Position numbers and translations under genes: made by a program
The notes under the pieces: generated by a model
Told to the model about the DNA's origin: nothing
Seen by the model: only the letters and a program-made list of their open reading frames with translations
Database searches by the model: none
Shown here: piece by piece, positions 35,776-44,789 of the stretch
Numbering within the stretch: position 1 is the stretch's first letter
How the letters are laid out: every line of letters starts with the position of its first letter
Assembly (NCBI RefSeq): GCF_041583835.1
Contig: NZ_JBFHFC010000005.1
Location: 1-64,000, forward strand
DNA: 64,000 nucleotides
Direction of reading: 5' to 3'
Source: Thiomicrorhabdus sp041583835
GTDB lineage: Bacteria; Pseudomonadota; Gammaproteobacteria; Thiomicrospirales; Thiomicrospiraceae

Positions 35776-36282
35776 ATGTCAGATGCAATTTCTCAAATCC
35801 AAGCTTCTTATAATCCTCTAGAAGATAGAATACTCTTAAAGATAAAGACACTCAATCAACAAGTGTATTCCGCTTGGATTACGAGACGCTATATGCGCCT
35901 ATTGATTCCCGCACTTCAAGGCCAACATCCGCAAACCGGTGAAGCCCTGTTTTCTTCGGAACAGTCCATTGCAAATCAAATGCGCTCGGAAGCCGCACAA
36001 GTTGAAGGTGATTTCGATACCGGCTACCAAGAACCGGAAGCACCCGAGTTTCCGTTAGGACAGGAGCCGATTCTACTTACTAGAATCACCTTTAAAGAGT
36101 TGGGAAGCGATCATCCGGAACTGAATCTAGAGCCTGAAAGCGGCCCGGGAATCGGGTTGCCGTTTCAACCGGACGTGCTGGGCATTTTGTTGAAAATTTT
36201 CAGCCAGGCGCTGAATTCGGCAAATTGGCAATTGGATTTGGAACCGATTCTACAGCTGCCTAAAGACAGCCGTCTGCAATAA
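35776..36282 (+). CDS. Conserved-looking hypothetical protein
   Basis: 168 residues, no signal peptide or membrane segment. The start YNPLEDRILLKIKTLNQQVYSAWITRRYMRLLI suggests an amphipathic beta/alpha N-terminal region; the middle is rich in Pro and Glu, and the C-terminus is helical (VLGILLKIFSQALNSANW). I cannot assign a function. It is divergent from the outer-membrane-type gene with only 2 bp between start codons and ends 2 bp before the convergent ubiA, so it is tightly packed. Confidence 0.65.
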   Translation: MSDAISQIQASYNPLEDRILLKIKTLNQQVYSAWITRRYMRLLIPALQGQHPQTGEALFSSEQSIANQMRSEAAQVEGDFDTGYQEPEAPEFPLGQEPILLTRITFKELGSDHPELNLEPESGPGIGLPFQPDVLGILLKIFSQALNSANWQLDLEPILQLPKDSRLQ

Positions 36283-36284
36283 AA

Positions 36285-37136
36285 CTACAACGCTTTATCG
36301 ATTACAATCCCAATCAACACTGCCAATCCTATCCAATGATTTTGCAGGAAGACCCGGAATGCAATATCGGAATCGTTTTTCTTCAACTGGAAAAAATGAG
36401 TGATAAACGCAACGGCCACCACGCCTAAACTGACATAATAAGGCCAGCCTAACGTAAATAATTCGGCCATCCACAGCAACAACAACCACATCAATAACTG
36501 AAATAACGCGATGATCTCCGGGGTATAACGTCCGAATAAAATGGCCGTGGACTTAACGCCAATCTTAAGATCATCCTCTTTGTCGCCCACCGCGTAAGCA
36601 GTATCGTAGATCAGCGACCAAATCATGGTGGCAGCAAAAACCGGCCAGACCTGCCAAGGTAATTCATTTTGAACGGCGGCAAAAGCCATCGGAATCGCCC
36701 ACGCAAAGGCGGCTCCCAGAAAAGCTTGTGGCCAATAAGTATGACGTTTCATAAACGGGTAAAGCGCCGCTAAAGCAACCGCAACAAAAGACAAAACGAT
36801 CGTCAATACATTCAACGTTAAAACCAAACCGAACGCAATCAAACACAGCACGGCAAAGAACAGAAGCGCTTGTTTTGCAGAAATTTCACCGGTAGCCAAC
36901 GGGCGCCGACATGTACGCTGTACATGACCGTCAAAATTTCGATCGGCGTAATCGTTAATGACGCAACCGGCCGAACGCATCAGCACGGCACCGGCAATAA
37001 ACACAATCAACAACCATAAGTTCGGAAAACCGTCTGAAGCGAGCCATAAGGCCCATAGAGCAGGCCATAATACCAAATAGATACCGATAGGGCGGTCTAG
37101 GCGTGTTAACGCGATATAGGCTTTTATTTTATTCAT
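36285..37136 (-). CDS. ubiA: 4-hydroxybenzoate octaprenyltransferase
   Basis: 283 residues with about eight or nine membrane helices. It attaches the polyprenyl tail to 4-hydroxybenzoate (from UbiC) in the inner membrane. Both Asp-rich motifs are present: NDYADRNFDGHVQRT near 61-75, and DTAYAVGDKEDD near 182-193; RLDRPIGIYLVLWPALWAL starts the first helix. The start is ATG at 37136, whose first base coincides with the last base of the upstream small gene, so the two are coupled. Confidence 0.95.
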   Translation of the reverse strand: MNKIKAYIALTRLDRPIGIYLVLWPALWALWLASDGFPNLWLLIVFIAGAVLMRSAGCVINDYADRNFDGHVQRTCRRPLATGEISAKQALLFFAVLCLIAFGLVLTLNVLTIVLSFVAVALAALYPFMKRHTYWPQAFLGAAFAWAIPMAFAAVQNELPWQVWPVFAATMIWSLIYDTAYAVGDKEDDLKIGVKSTAILFGRYTPEIIALFQLLMWLLLLWMAELFTLGWPYYVSLGVVAVAFITHFFQLKKNDSDIAFRVFLQNHWIGLAVLIGIVIDKAL

Positions 37137-37387
37137 TAAAGGTCTGTTACGATTGTCTGAATTTCAGTAAAAGCACCCGGCGTCATTTCCAGCTGCGCCT
37201 CCGCTTTGCCTTGGATTTCTTTATAGTGAAGCCAAACCGAATGGCTCAATTTGCTCCAACGCATGACATAACCCCAACCAACCAAATGTGCTTGACCGGC
37301 ATCCTGCCCTTGCAATTCCCAATCATGACTTGGTAAAACTTGTTTCAAAGGCTCGGCTAGAGCAGGGTTGAGACTCATGAAACGCAC
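37136..37387 (-). CDS. Small hypothetical protein between glmU and ubiA
   Basis: 83 residues from a GTG at 37387 that has GGAG eight bases upstream. A TTG at 37432 is also in frame but would overlap glmU by 25 bp and lacks a ribosome site. The sequence (SLNPALAEPLKQVL...GWGYVMRWSKLSHSVWLHY) shows no motif that I know; no signal peptide. It sits 20 bp after glmU and touches the ubiA start, so all three are likely cotranscribed. Confidence 0.6.
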   Translation of the reverse strand: MRFMSLNPALAEPLKQVLPSHDWELQGQDAGQAHLVGWGYVMRWSKLSHSVWLHYKEIQGKAEAQLEMTPGAFTEIQTIVTDL

Positions 37388-37407
37388 AATACAATCTCCA
37401 TTGCCGT

Positions 37408-38772
37408 CTATTTCTTGCTGGGTTTTGCCCAACCCTTGATGGTCAGCTGTTTAGAACGACTTAACGTCAACTCCTCGGCCGGTACTTCTTTAGTGATCGT
37501 CGAACCGGCACCGATGGTTGCACCGTCGTTGATTTTAACCGGTGCGACTAATTGGCTATCTGAACCGACAAAAACCCGATCGCCGATTTCGGTCAAATGT
37601 TTATTAACACCGTCGTAGTTACAGGTAATGGTGCCTGCCCCTATATTCACCTCTGAACCCATCAAAGTGTCGCCGATATAACTTAAATGATTCACTTTGG
37701 AACCTTGGCCGATCTTAGCCTTTTTGATTTCGACGAAATTTCCAATTCGGGCTGAATCAGCTAATTCGGTACCCGGCCTTAATCGAGCATAAGGCCCGAT
37801 CGCACAATTCTGGCCGATTAAACAATCTTCAAGATGGCTGAATGGATGAATGACCGTTCCTGAGGCGATACTCACATTTTTAATAAAACAATTCGCCCCG
37901 ATAGAAACGTTATCACCGATTCGATTGTCTCCTTCAAAAATGACATTCGCATCGATCGTCACATCCATACCGACGTCAACTTTCCCGCGAATATCCAGGC
38001 GAGCTGCATCGATCAACGTCGTTCCCCGCTGCATTAGCTCTTCCGCTAAAACCCGCTGATATTGGCGCTCTAAACCATGCAATTGGCTTTTATCATTGAC
38101 GCCCAATACTTCCAATTGTCGTTGCGGTTGAGTGGTATGTACCGAAAAGCCGTCAGCGACACACATGGCGATAATATCGGTTAAATAATATTCACCCTGT
38201 GCATTATCGGATGATAAATTAGACAACCATTTTTTTAGATACGTTCCGTTTACCGCCATAATTCCGGTATTAACTTCATTAATCGCTTTTTGCTCGACAC
38301 TTGCATCCTTCTCTTCGACGATTGCCTGAACCTGAAAGTGCTGATCTCGAACAATACGGCCATATCCACTTGGATTTTCAAGACTAATCGTCAATAAGGA
38401 CAATGGATGATTGCTATCTACCTGGGTGAGCAAATCCTGTAACGTCGATAATGAAGTTAACGGAACGTCGCCATAAAGAATCAAGACGACATCGTCGTCA
38501 TTATAAAATTCATTCGCCTGTACCACAGCATGCCCAGTGCCTAATTGCTTTTCCTGCAAAGCGAATACCAATCCTTCACCTTTCACTGTCTCCCGAACCA
38601 ATTCGGCACCATGCCCAACCACTGTAATGACTTTAGCCGGATTCAATTGTTCTGCCGTATCAATCACGTGTTGCAATAAAGCTTTATGAGCAAGAGGTTG
38701 CAGAACTTTTGGTAAAGATGAACGCATACGGGTACCCTTACCCGCAGCTAATATAACGACCTTTAAGGACAT
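37408..38772 (-). CDS. glmU: Bifunctional UDP-N-acetylglucosamine pyrophosphorylase / glucosamine-1-phosphate acetyltransferase
   Basis: 454 residues, full length. GlmU makes UDP-GlcNAc for peptidoglycan and lipopolysaccharide. The N-terminal uridyltransferase has LAAGKGTRMRSSLPKVL (residues 7-23), QLGTGHAV and YGDVPL. The C-terminal left-handed beta-helix (about 250-454) has hexapeptide repeats and the acetyltransferase residues in GNFVEIKKAKIG, NHLSYIGD, NIGAGTITCNYDG. An AGGAAC site precedes the ATG. Its location beside the atp operon matches many gammaproteobacteria. Confidence 0.97.
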   Translation of the reverse strand: MSLKVVILAAGKGTRMRSSLPKVLQPLAHKALLQHVIDTAEQLNPAKVITVVGHGAELVRETVKGEGLVFALQEKQLGTGHAVVQANEFYNDDDVVLILYGDVPLTSLSTLQDLLTQVDSNHPLSLLTISLENPSGYGRIVRDQHFQVQAIVEEKDASVEQKAINEVNTGIMAVNGTYLKKWLSNLSSDNAQGEYYLTDIIAMCVADGFSVHTTQPQRQLEVLGVNDKSQLHGLERQYQRVLAEELMQRGTTLIDAARLDIRGKVDVGMDVTIDANVIFEGDNRIGDNVSIGANCFIKNVSIASGTVIHPFSHLEDCLIGQNCAIGPYARLRPGTELADSARIGNFVEIKKAKIGQGSKVNHLSYIGDTLMGSEVNIGAGTITCNYDGVNKHLTEIGDRVFVGSDSQLVAPVKINDGATIGAGSTITKEVPAEELTLSRSKQLTIKGWAKPSKK

Positions 38773-38920
38773 ACTTGTTCCTATGGATTTTAATAATTAG
38801 ATTGTTTAATTATAGTGCTTTTAAATAATGCCTTGGCGAAAACCATCTACAACCCAAAACAATAATTTAATGAGTTGCTTTTGCCTTCAGCACCAATGAA
38901 TTATTTAAAAACTCTAGAGA

Positions 38921-38949
38921 AAAAAAAAGCGCCACAAGGGCGCTTTTTT
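38921..38949 (-). terminator. Terminator of the atp operon
   Basis: GCGCC/GGCGC stem with ACAA-type loop, eight A residues on the left (U run for the minus-strand transcript) and six T residues on the right; it lies just after atpC and may work on both strands. Confidence 0.88.
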
Positions 38950-38964
38950 CACAAAGATTAACAA

Positions 38965-39399
38965 TTAAGCCAACCCAGTTTTATGCAAACGATCTCTTAG
39001 TTTAGAAATCGCTTGAATTTGAGCAACCGCTTCCGCTAACTCAACTTGAGCACGAGCAATGTCGGTCTCTGATTTAGCGTTTTCCATTGCTTCTTCAGCA
39101 CGCTGTTTAGCCGCTTCAGCTTCAGCTTCATCAAGATCCGCTGCACGAACTGCAGTATCGGCCAAAACCGTTACTACACTTGGCTGGATTTCGATAATGC
39201 CGCTGTTGACGTAGAAGTGTTGTTCTTCGTCACCGCTAACTACACGAACTGTTCCAGGTTTTAACTGGCTAAGGAACTGGGTATGGTGAGGCATAACACC
39301 AACCTCACCATCGGCAGCCTGTGCAAAGAGCATCTCTGCTTTACCAGAAAAGATCTCACCTTCTGCACTTACAATATCGACTTGCATTGTGACTGCCAT
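38965..39399 (-). CDS. atpC: ATP synthase epsilon subunit
   Basis: 144 residues from the ATG at 39399 (AAAGG ten bases upstream). Epsilon connects the gamma stalk to the c-ring and can inhibit ATP hydrolysis. The beta-sandwich start MQVDIVSAEGEIFSGKAEMLF and VGVMPHHTQFLSQLKPG-type motif are typical, and the C-terminal two helices are Ala/Glu-rich (DEAEAEAAKQRAEEAMENA). Last gene of the operon, 6 bp after atpD. Confidence 0.96.
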   Translation of the reverse strand: MAVTMQVDIVSAEGEIFSGKAEMLFAQAADGEVGVMPHHTQFLSQLKPGTVRVVSGDEEQHFYVNSGIIEIQPSVVTVLADTAVRAADLDEAEAEAAKQRAEEAMENAKSETDIARAQVELAEAVAQIQAISKLRDRLHKTGLA

Positions 39400-39405
39400 G
39401 ATCAA

Positions 39406-40785
39406 TTAACCTTTATATTTTTTAGCTTTCTCTAACACTTCGTCAATGTCACCAGCATACATGAATGCCTGCTCAGGAACATCGTCAAGCTCACCAGAGA
39501 TAATCATTTTGAAACCACGGATGGTTTCTTTCAATGGGACATAACGTCCATCTTCACCAGTGAAAACCTTAGCAACGAAGTAAGGCTGAGAGAAGTAGCG
39601 CTGCATCTTACGAGCACGAGCAACTAGAGAGCGATCTTCTTCAGAAAGTTCGTCCATACCTAGGATTGCGATGATGTCTTTCAACTCTTTATAACGCTGA
39701 AGAGTCTGCTGTACACCACGTGCAACGTCATAGTGCTCTTGACCAACAACTTGTGGGTCTAGCTGACGTGAAGTTGAATCCAAAGGATCGATCGCAGGAT
39801 AGATACCTGTTTCAGCAATCGCACGGTTCAATACAACTGTTGCATCCAAGTGAGCGAACGTAGTCGCAGGAGCAGGGTCAGTCAAGTCATCCGCAGGTAC
39901 GTATACGGCCTGGATAGACGTGATAGAACCAGTCTTGGTTGAAGTGATACGCTCCTGAACCTGACCCATTTCATATGAAAGGGTTGGCTGGTAACCTACC
40001 GCAGACGGCATACGACCTAACAATGCAGATACTTCTGTACCGGCAAGAGTATAACGGTAGATGTTATCTACGAAGAATAGGATATCACGACCTTCGTCAC
40101 GGAAGTATTCAGCCATTGTAAGACCAGTCAAAGCAACACGTAGACGGTTACCTGGTGGCTCATTCATCTGACCGTAAACAAGAGCAACTTTATCAAGTAC
40201 TCCTGACTCTTCCATTTCATAATAGAAATCGTTACCTTCACGAGTACGCTCACCTACACCAGCAAATACTGAGTAACCTGAGTGCTCGATCGCGATGTTA
40301 CGGATTAATTCCATCATGTTAACGGTTTTACCAACACCGGCACCACCGAATAGACCAACTTTACCACCCTTAGCGAAAGGACAGATCAAGTCGATAACTT
40401 TAACACCTGTTTCCAACAATTCCTGAGATGCCGCTAGCTCGTCAAAAGCTGGAGCTGCACGATGGATTGTCATTTTTTCTTCTGTTTCAACAGGGCCTGC
40501 GTTATCGATCGCATTCCCTAGAACGTCGAAGATACGACCTAGTGTTGCTTTACCTACTGGTACAGAAATCGCTGCACCAGTATTTTTAACCGCCATGCCA
40601 CGCTTCAGACCGTCAGATGAACCCATTGCGATTGCACGCACTACGTTATCACCAACCTGTTGCTGAACTTCAAGAGTAAGATCTAGTTCATCAACCTTTA
40701 ACGCGTCATAGATTTTTGGTAAATCAGCACCTTTAAATTCGACGTCGATGACCGGGCCGATAATTTGTACTATTTTTCCACTCAT
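39406..40785 (-). CDS. atpD: ATP synthase beta subunit
   Basis: 459 residues from the ATG at 40785, preceded by AAAGG; an upstream in-frame start would add 10 non-conserved residues. Beta carries the catalytic nucleotide sites of F1. The P-loop is GGAGVGKTV near 148-156, the catalytic Glu is in GERTREGND, and the Walker B is DILFFVDNIYRY. ALLGRMPSAVGYQPTL is the conserved beta signature region. Part of the ten-gene atp operon. Confidence 0.98.
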   Translation of the reverse strand: MSGKIVQIIGPVIDVEFKGADLPKIYDALKVDELDLTLEVQQQVGDNVVRAIAMGSSDGLKRGMAVKNTGAAISVPVGKATLGRIFDVLGNAIDNAGPVETEEKMTIHRAAPAFDELAASQELLETGVKVIDLICPFAKGGKVGLFGGAGVGKTVNMMELIRNIAIEHSGYSVFAGVGERTREGNDFYYEMEESGVLDKVALVYGQMNEPPGNRLRVALTGLTMAEYFRDEGRDILFFVDNIYRYTLAGTEVSALLGRMPSAVGYQPTLSYEMGQVQERITSTKTGSITSIQAVYVPADDLTDPAPATTFAHLDATVVLNRAIAETGIYPAIDPLDSTSRQLDPQVVGQEHYDVARGVQQTLQRYKELKDIIAILGMDELSEEDRSLVARARKMQRYFSQPYFVAKVFTGEDGRYVPLKETIRGFKMIISGELDDVPEQAFMYAGDIDEVLEKAKKYKG

Positions 40786-40817
40786 AATCTTTAACCTTTT
40801 ATTGAAATACTTCAAAC

Positions 40818-41681
40818 TTAAACAGCGGATGAACCACTAACAATCTCAGAAAGTTCCGCTGTGATTGCAGCTTGACGAGCTTTGTTGTAAGACAATTTCA
40901 ACTCGTTAATCATTTCACCGGCGTTGTCTGTTGCATTCTTCATTGCCATCATACGAGCACCCTGCTCACAAGCAGCGTTTTCAACAACGGCACCAAAAAC
41001 AGTGCTTTCAACATAGCGACGCATCAATAAATCCAATGCGGTTTTAGCATCAGGTTCATACAAATAATCCCAATACGTTTCGCTATCTGACTCAACAGAC
41101 TGAAGAGGTACTAACTGCTGGATATTCGGGTTTTGTGCCATCGTGTTGACGAATTCGTTTGAAGCCAAATATACTTCATCGATCTCACCCGCATCAAACT
41201 TGTCTAAAACAACTTTGATGGTACCAACTAAGTCCTCAATATGAGGCGTATCACCTAGGTCAGAAACTGCAGCTACAACATTACCACCGTAACTACGGAA
41301 GAATGTTTTAGCTTTATTACCAACCAGAGCAAGCTCAACCTCAACACCTTGTTCTTTCCACGCCTTAAGCTGTGGCAAAGCCTTACGGAATAAGTTTGAG
41401 TTTAAACCACCACATAAACCTCGATCAGAAGAGATGACAATCAATGCAACACGTTTAACCGTTTCACGAGTCTGAGTATAAGGATGCTTATACTCAGGAT
41501 GTGCACCGGAAACGTGTTCGATTACTCTCTTCACTTTTTCGACGTATGGTTTGGTAGCTTCCATGCGAGCTTGCGCTCTACGCATTTTAGAAGCCGCCAC
41601 CATTTCCATGGCTTTGGTGATTTTCTTGGTATTTGTTACGGAACCAATTTTGGCTCGTATTTCTTTACTACCGCCTGCCAT
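40818..41681 (-). CDS. atpG: ATP synthase gamma subunit
   Basis: 287 residues. The rotating central stalk of F1: N-terminal helix EIRAKIGSVTNTKKITKAMEMVAASKMRRAQ, Rossmann-like middle with ISSDRGLCGGLNSNL, and C-terminal helix with MKNATDNAGEMINELKLSYNKARQAAITAELSEIVSG in conserved form. An AAGGGG site precedes the ATG. It lies between atpA (15-bp gap) and atpD. Confidence 0.97.
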   Translation of the reverse strand: MAGGSKEIRAKIGSVTNTKKITKAMEMVAASKMRRAQARMEATKPYVEKVKRVIEHVSGAHPEYKHPYTQTRETVKRVALIVISSDRGLCGGLNSNLFRKALPQLKAWKEQGVEVELALVGNKAKTFFRSYGGNVVAAVSDLGDTPHIEDLVGTIKVVLDKFDAGEIDEVYLASNEFVNTMAQNPNIQQLVPLQSVESDSETYWDYLYEPDAKTALDLLMRRYVESTVFGAVVENAACEQGARMMAMKNATDNAGEMINELKLSYNKARQAAITAELSEIVSGSSAV

Positions 41682-41696
41682 GGCCTACCCCTTATC

Positions 41697-43238
41697 TTAG
41701 TAAACGCCGTTTGCTTTGAATGACTCGATACAAGCTTTAACACCTGTTACGATTTCATCATCCCAACCACCTTTCTCATTGATCTTGGCGGCTAGTTCAG
41801 CATGTTCAGAGTTTAGGGAGGCATGTAACGCAGCTTCAAAATCTAGTACTTTTTCAACTTCGATGTCGTCTAAGTAACCTTCGTTTGCAGCATATAATGA
41901 CGTTGCCATCTCTGCGATAGTCAAAGGTGAATACTGCTTCTGCTTCATCAACTCAGTTACACGCTTACCACGTTCTAGCTGTGCTTTAGTTGCAGCATCA
42001 AGATCTGATGCGAACTGAGCGAAAGCAGCCAATTCACGGTACTGTGCCAAGTCAAGACGAATACCACCACCCAATTTCTTGATCGCTTTAGTCTGAGCAG
42101 CACCACCAACACGTGATACAGAAAGACCAGCGTTCACAGCAGGACGGATACCTTGAGTGAACAATCCAGTTTCAAGGAAGATCTGACCATCAGTGATCGA
42201 AATTACGTTAGTCGGTACGAATGCAGAAACGTCACCCGCTTGAGTTTCAATAATAGGTAGAGCAGTCAAAGAACCGGTCTTACCTTTTACTTCACCGTTA
42301 GTGAATCTTTCAACATAATCTTCGTTTACACGAGCAGCACGCTCAAGTAGACGTGAATGTAGATAGAAAACATCACCAGGGAAAGCTTCACGTCCAGGAG
42401 GACGACGTAGCAACAATGAAATTTGACGGTAAGCCTGAGCTTGCTTGGTCAAATCATCATAAATGATCAATGCATCTTCACCACGGTCACGATAGTACTC
42501 ACCCATCGCACAACCAGCATAAGCTGCCATGTACTGAAGAGCAGCAGGATCTGAAGCGTTAGCAGCAACGATAACTGTGTTATCCATTGCGCCGTATTCT
42601 TCTAGCTTGCGAACAACGTTATTAACGGTTGAAGCTTTCTGACCCATTGCAACGTAGATACATTTAACACCAGTGTTTTTCTGGGAAATGATCGCATCGA
42701 TAGCAATTGCAGTTTTACCAGTCTGACGGTCACCGATGATCAACTCACGCTGACCACGACCAACTGGAATCATAGAGTCGATAGACTTAATACCGGTCAT
42801 CATAGGCTGATCAACAGACTTACGATCGATAACACCAGGAGCGATACGCTCGATTGGTGAAGTGATCTTAGCGTCGATTGAACCTTTACCATCGATTGGA
42901 CGACCCAAAGCGTCAACGACGCGGCCGTTAAGTTCAGGACCAACTGGTACTTCTAAGATACGACCAGTACAAGTGACTTTGTCACCTTCTGAGATGTGCT
43001 CATATTCGCCAAGAATAACCACACCAACAGAATCACGCTCAAGGTTAAGCGCCATACCGAAAGTGTTTTCGTCGAATTGAACCATCTCACCATACATTAC
43101 ATCTGACACGCCGTGAATAAGAGCAATACCGTCAGCGATGCTAACGACTGTCCCTTCACTGCCAGACTCTGCAGCACCATCAAAACCTGCGATGCGGTCT
43201 TTAATTAGGTTACTGATTTCAGAGGCATTCAATTGCAT
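41697..43238 (-). CDS. atpA: ATP synthase alpha subunit
   Basis: 513 residues, full length. The non-catalytic nucleotide-binding subunit of F1. P-loop GDRQTGKTA near 169-177, the alpha signature in the C-terminal half (RPAVNAGLSVSRVGGAAQ), and the arginine finger in this segment. Preceded by a GGAG-type site (AGAGGAACACAC before the ATG). 15 bp after atpH. Confidence 0.98.
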   Translation of the reverse strand: MQLNASEISNLIKDRIAGFDGAAESGSEGTVVSIADGIALIHGVSDVMYGEMVQFDENTFGMALNLERDSVGVVILGEYEHISEGDKVTCTGRILEVPVGPELNGRVVDALGRPIDGKGSIDAKITSPIERIAPGVIDRKSVDQPMMTGIKSIDSMIPVGRGQRELIIGDRQTGKTAIAIDAIISQKNTGVKCIYVAMGQKASTVNNVVRKLEEYGAMDNTVIVAANASDPAALQYMAAYAGCAMGEYYRDRGEDALIIYDDLTKQAQAYRQISLLLRRPPGREAFPGDVFYLHSRLLERAARVNEDYVERFTNGEVKGKTGSLTALPIIETQAGDVSAFVPTNVISITDGQIFLETGLFTQGIRPAVNAGLSVSRVGGAAQTKAIKKLGGGIRLDLAQYRELAAFAQFASDLDAATKAQLERGKRVTELMKQKQYSPLTIAEMATSLYAANEGYLDDIEVEKVLDFEAALHASLNSEHAELAAKINEKGGWDDEIVTGVKACIESFKANGVY

Positions 43239-43253
43239 GTGTGTTCCTCTCCA

Positions 43254-43790
43254 TTATTGGGCGATTGCTGCGCCAAGTTTGTTAAGTTGTGATACTGCTG
43301 AACCATCGATGGCCCAGTCGCCGACTTTGATTTTGATACCAGCGATTAAGCTTGGATCTTCCTCATAAGTAATCTCTACTTCGGCATCAAACTTAGCATT
43401 TAAAGCAGCACTTAATTTTTTCTTCTGCTCAACCGTAGCTTTACGCGCTGAAATAACCGTCGCTCTTACACGTTTCTCTTCCTGTGCTTTCAACTCTTCA
43501 AAAGTTTCTGAAAGTGCAGGAAGTGCGGCTAAACGTTTATTTTCAGCCATTACAGTTAAAAGGTTTTTACCTTCAGCGGAAAGATTCGCTCCCATTACAG
43601 ATTCAAATACAGAAACTATATTTTCATCCGTATAAGATGGGTTGGCCATCATTGCTTGCATTGCTTCATCTGAAGCAATAGTCGCTAGATTTGCCAGCTC
43701 GTCCGACCACTCTGTTAGCTGATTTTTTTCCTTTGCAACCGCAAAGGCAGCTTCAGCATAGGGTCTTGCAATTGTCATTAATTCTGCCAT
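43254..43790 (-). CDS. atpH: ATP synthase delta subunit
   Basis: 178 residues. It links F1 to the peripheral b stalk. N-terminal helical domain starts ARPYAEAAFAVAKEKNQL, and the C-terminal part has the OSCP pattern VISARKATVEQKKKLSAAL...VEITYEEDPSLIAGIKIKVGDWAIDGSAVSQLNKL. GGAAAA precedes the ATG; 11 bp after atpF. Confidence 0.97.
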   Translation of the reverse strand: MAELMTIARPYAEAAFAVAKEKNQLTEWSDELANLATIASDEAMQAMMANPSYTDENIVSVFESVMGANLSAEGKNLLTVMAENKRLAALPALSETFEELKAQEEKRVRATVISARKATVEQKKKLSAALNAKFDAEVEITYEEDPSLIAGIKIKVGDWAIDGSAVSQLNKLGAAIAQ

Positions 43791-43801
43791 AGAAGTTTTC
43801 C

Positions 43802-44272
43802 TTAGATTGATTTAACTAAGGTTTCAAGCATGTCATTGTGTGCTGATGCATCAACTTCTTTCTGAAGAATCTTTTCTGCACCAGTTACAACCAAAGAAGC
43901 GACTTCTTTACGAAGATCTTCTCTTGCACGACTAACTTCTTGCTCAATTTCTGCTTGGGCGGCAGCTTTAATACGGTCAGCTTCTTCGTTTGCTTTTACT
44001 TTCGCATCTTCTACGATTTCAGAGCTACGCTTTTCAGCTTGACTTAGTATGTTTTGAGCTTGAGCTTTAGCTTCCTTAAGCACTTCTTTTGCTTTTTGTT
44101 CGGCTAACTCAAGTTCATGCTTACCTTTCTCAGCGGCAGAAAGACCGTCAGCGATTTTCTTCTGACGTTCTTCCATTAGCTTAGACAGCGGCCCCCACAG
44201 CACTTTGTTCACAAACCAGACTAATAGCACAAATGCAATAATCTGGATGAGAAGCGTTGCGTTAATACTCAC
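43802..44272 (-). CDS. atpF: ATP synthase b subunit
   Basis: 156 residues. One N-terminal membrane helix (TLLIQIIAFVLLVWFVNKVLW) and then a long, charged, Ala/Glu/Lys-rich coiled coil forming the peripheral stalk. KLMEERQKKIADGLSAAEKGKHELELA is the conserved start of the stalk. Between atpE (63-bp gap) and atpH. Confidence 0.97.
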   Translation of the reverse strand: MSINATLLIQIIAFVLLVWFVNKVLWGPLSKLMEERQKKIADGLSAAEKGKHELELAEQKAKEVLKEAKAQAQNILSQAEKRSSEIVEDAKVKANEEADRIKAAAQAEIEQEVSRAREDLRKEVASLVVTGAEKILQKEVDASAHNDMLETLVKSI

Positions 44273-44335
44273 AGTGGTTACATCGCCATTCGTTATTTAA
44301 AAAATTAAATTTTCGATTTAATTAAGCGGTTTGGA

Positions 44336-44626
44336 TTAAGCACCCAAAGCAGCTGTCATTGCACCGATGAATGGGTTAGCGAATAGGAACCACATAGCGA
44401 AAGCTAGGATGATGAATGGGAAAGATTCCATCAAACCAGCGAAGATGAACATGTTAGTCATCAATGCAGGACGCATTTCAGGCTGACGTGCGATACCTTC
44501 TAAAGTTTTTGAACAGATCAGACCCCAACCAATTGCTGAACCAAGACCAGCAGCAGCCAAAATTACGCCTACACCAATAGCAGTTGCAGAGTAGATATCA
44601 GCAATCATAGTAGCAGTTACTTCCAT
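44336..44626 (-). CDS. atpE: ATP synthase c subunit
   Basis: 96 residues, slightly longer than the ~79 of E. coli. Two membrane helices joined by the polar loop ARQPEM; the ion-binding carboxylate is Glu in GLMESFPFIILAF. The sodium-type Gln in helix 1 is absent (AAAGLGSAIGWGL), so proton coupling is expected. A strong AGGAGA site precedes the ATG. The 163-bp gap to atpB holds a UUCG hairpin that may help raise c-subunit yield relative to the other subunits. Confidence 0.97.
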   Translation of the reverse strand: MEVTATMIADIYSATAIGVGVILAAAGLGSAIGWGLICSKTLEGIARQPEMRPALMTNMFIFAGLMESFPFIILAFAMWFLFANPFIGAMTAALGA

Positions 44627-44741
44627 CGACTTTCTCCTAAAGTTTTACAAGTTAAAATTAAAAAAAATAAAAGTTAAAAATAAAGCTTTTTACTTCAGAC
44701 CTCATTATGAAACCTCAAAGCAGGTGCGCTTAAACCTTTTT

Positions 44742-44761
44742 GGCGGTTCCGAAGAACCACC
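44742..44761 (-). other. RNA hairpin with UUCG tetraloop between atpB and atpE
   Basis: On the minus strand GGTGGTTC-TTCG-GAACCGCC forms an 8-bp stem (one G-U pair) closed by a C(UUCG)G tetraloop, followed by AAAAAGG. It has no U run and lies inside the atp operon, so an mRNA processing or stability element is more likely than a terminator. Confidence 0.6.
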
Positions 44762-44789
44762 TATTCTTTTTATTGTTCCTAAGTCAGAC

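Noticed and set aside
44742..44761. UUCG hairpin read as an internal terminator
   Set aside because: No U run follows it, and it lies within an operon whose distal genes are essential partners.
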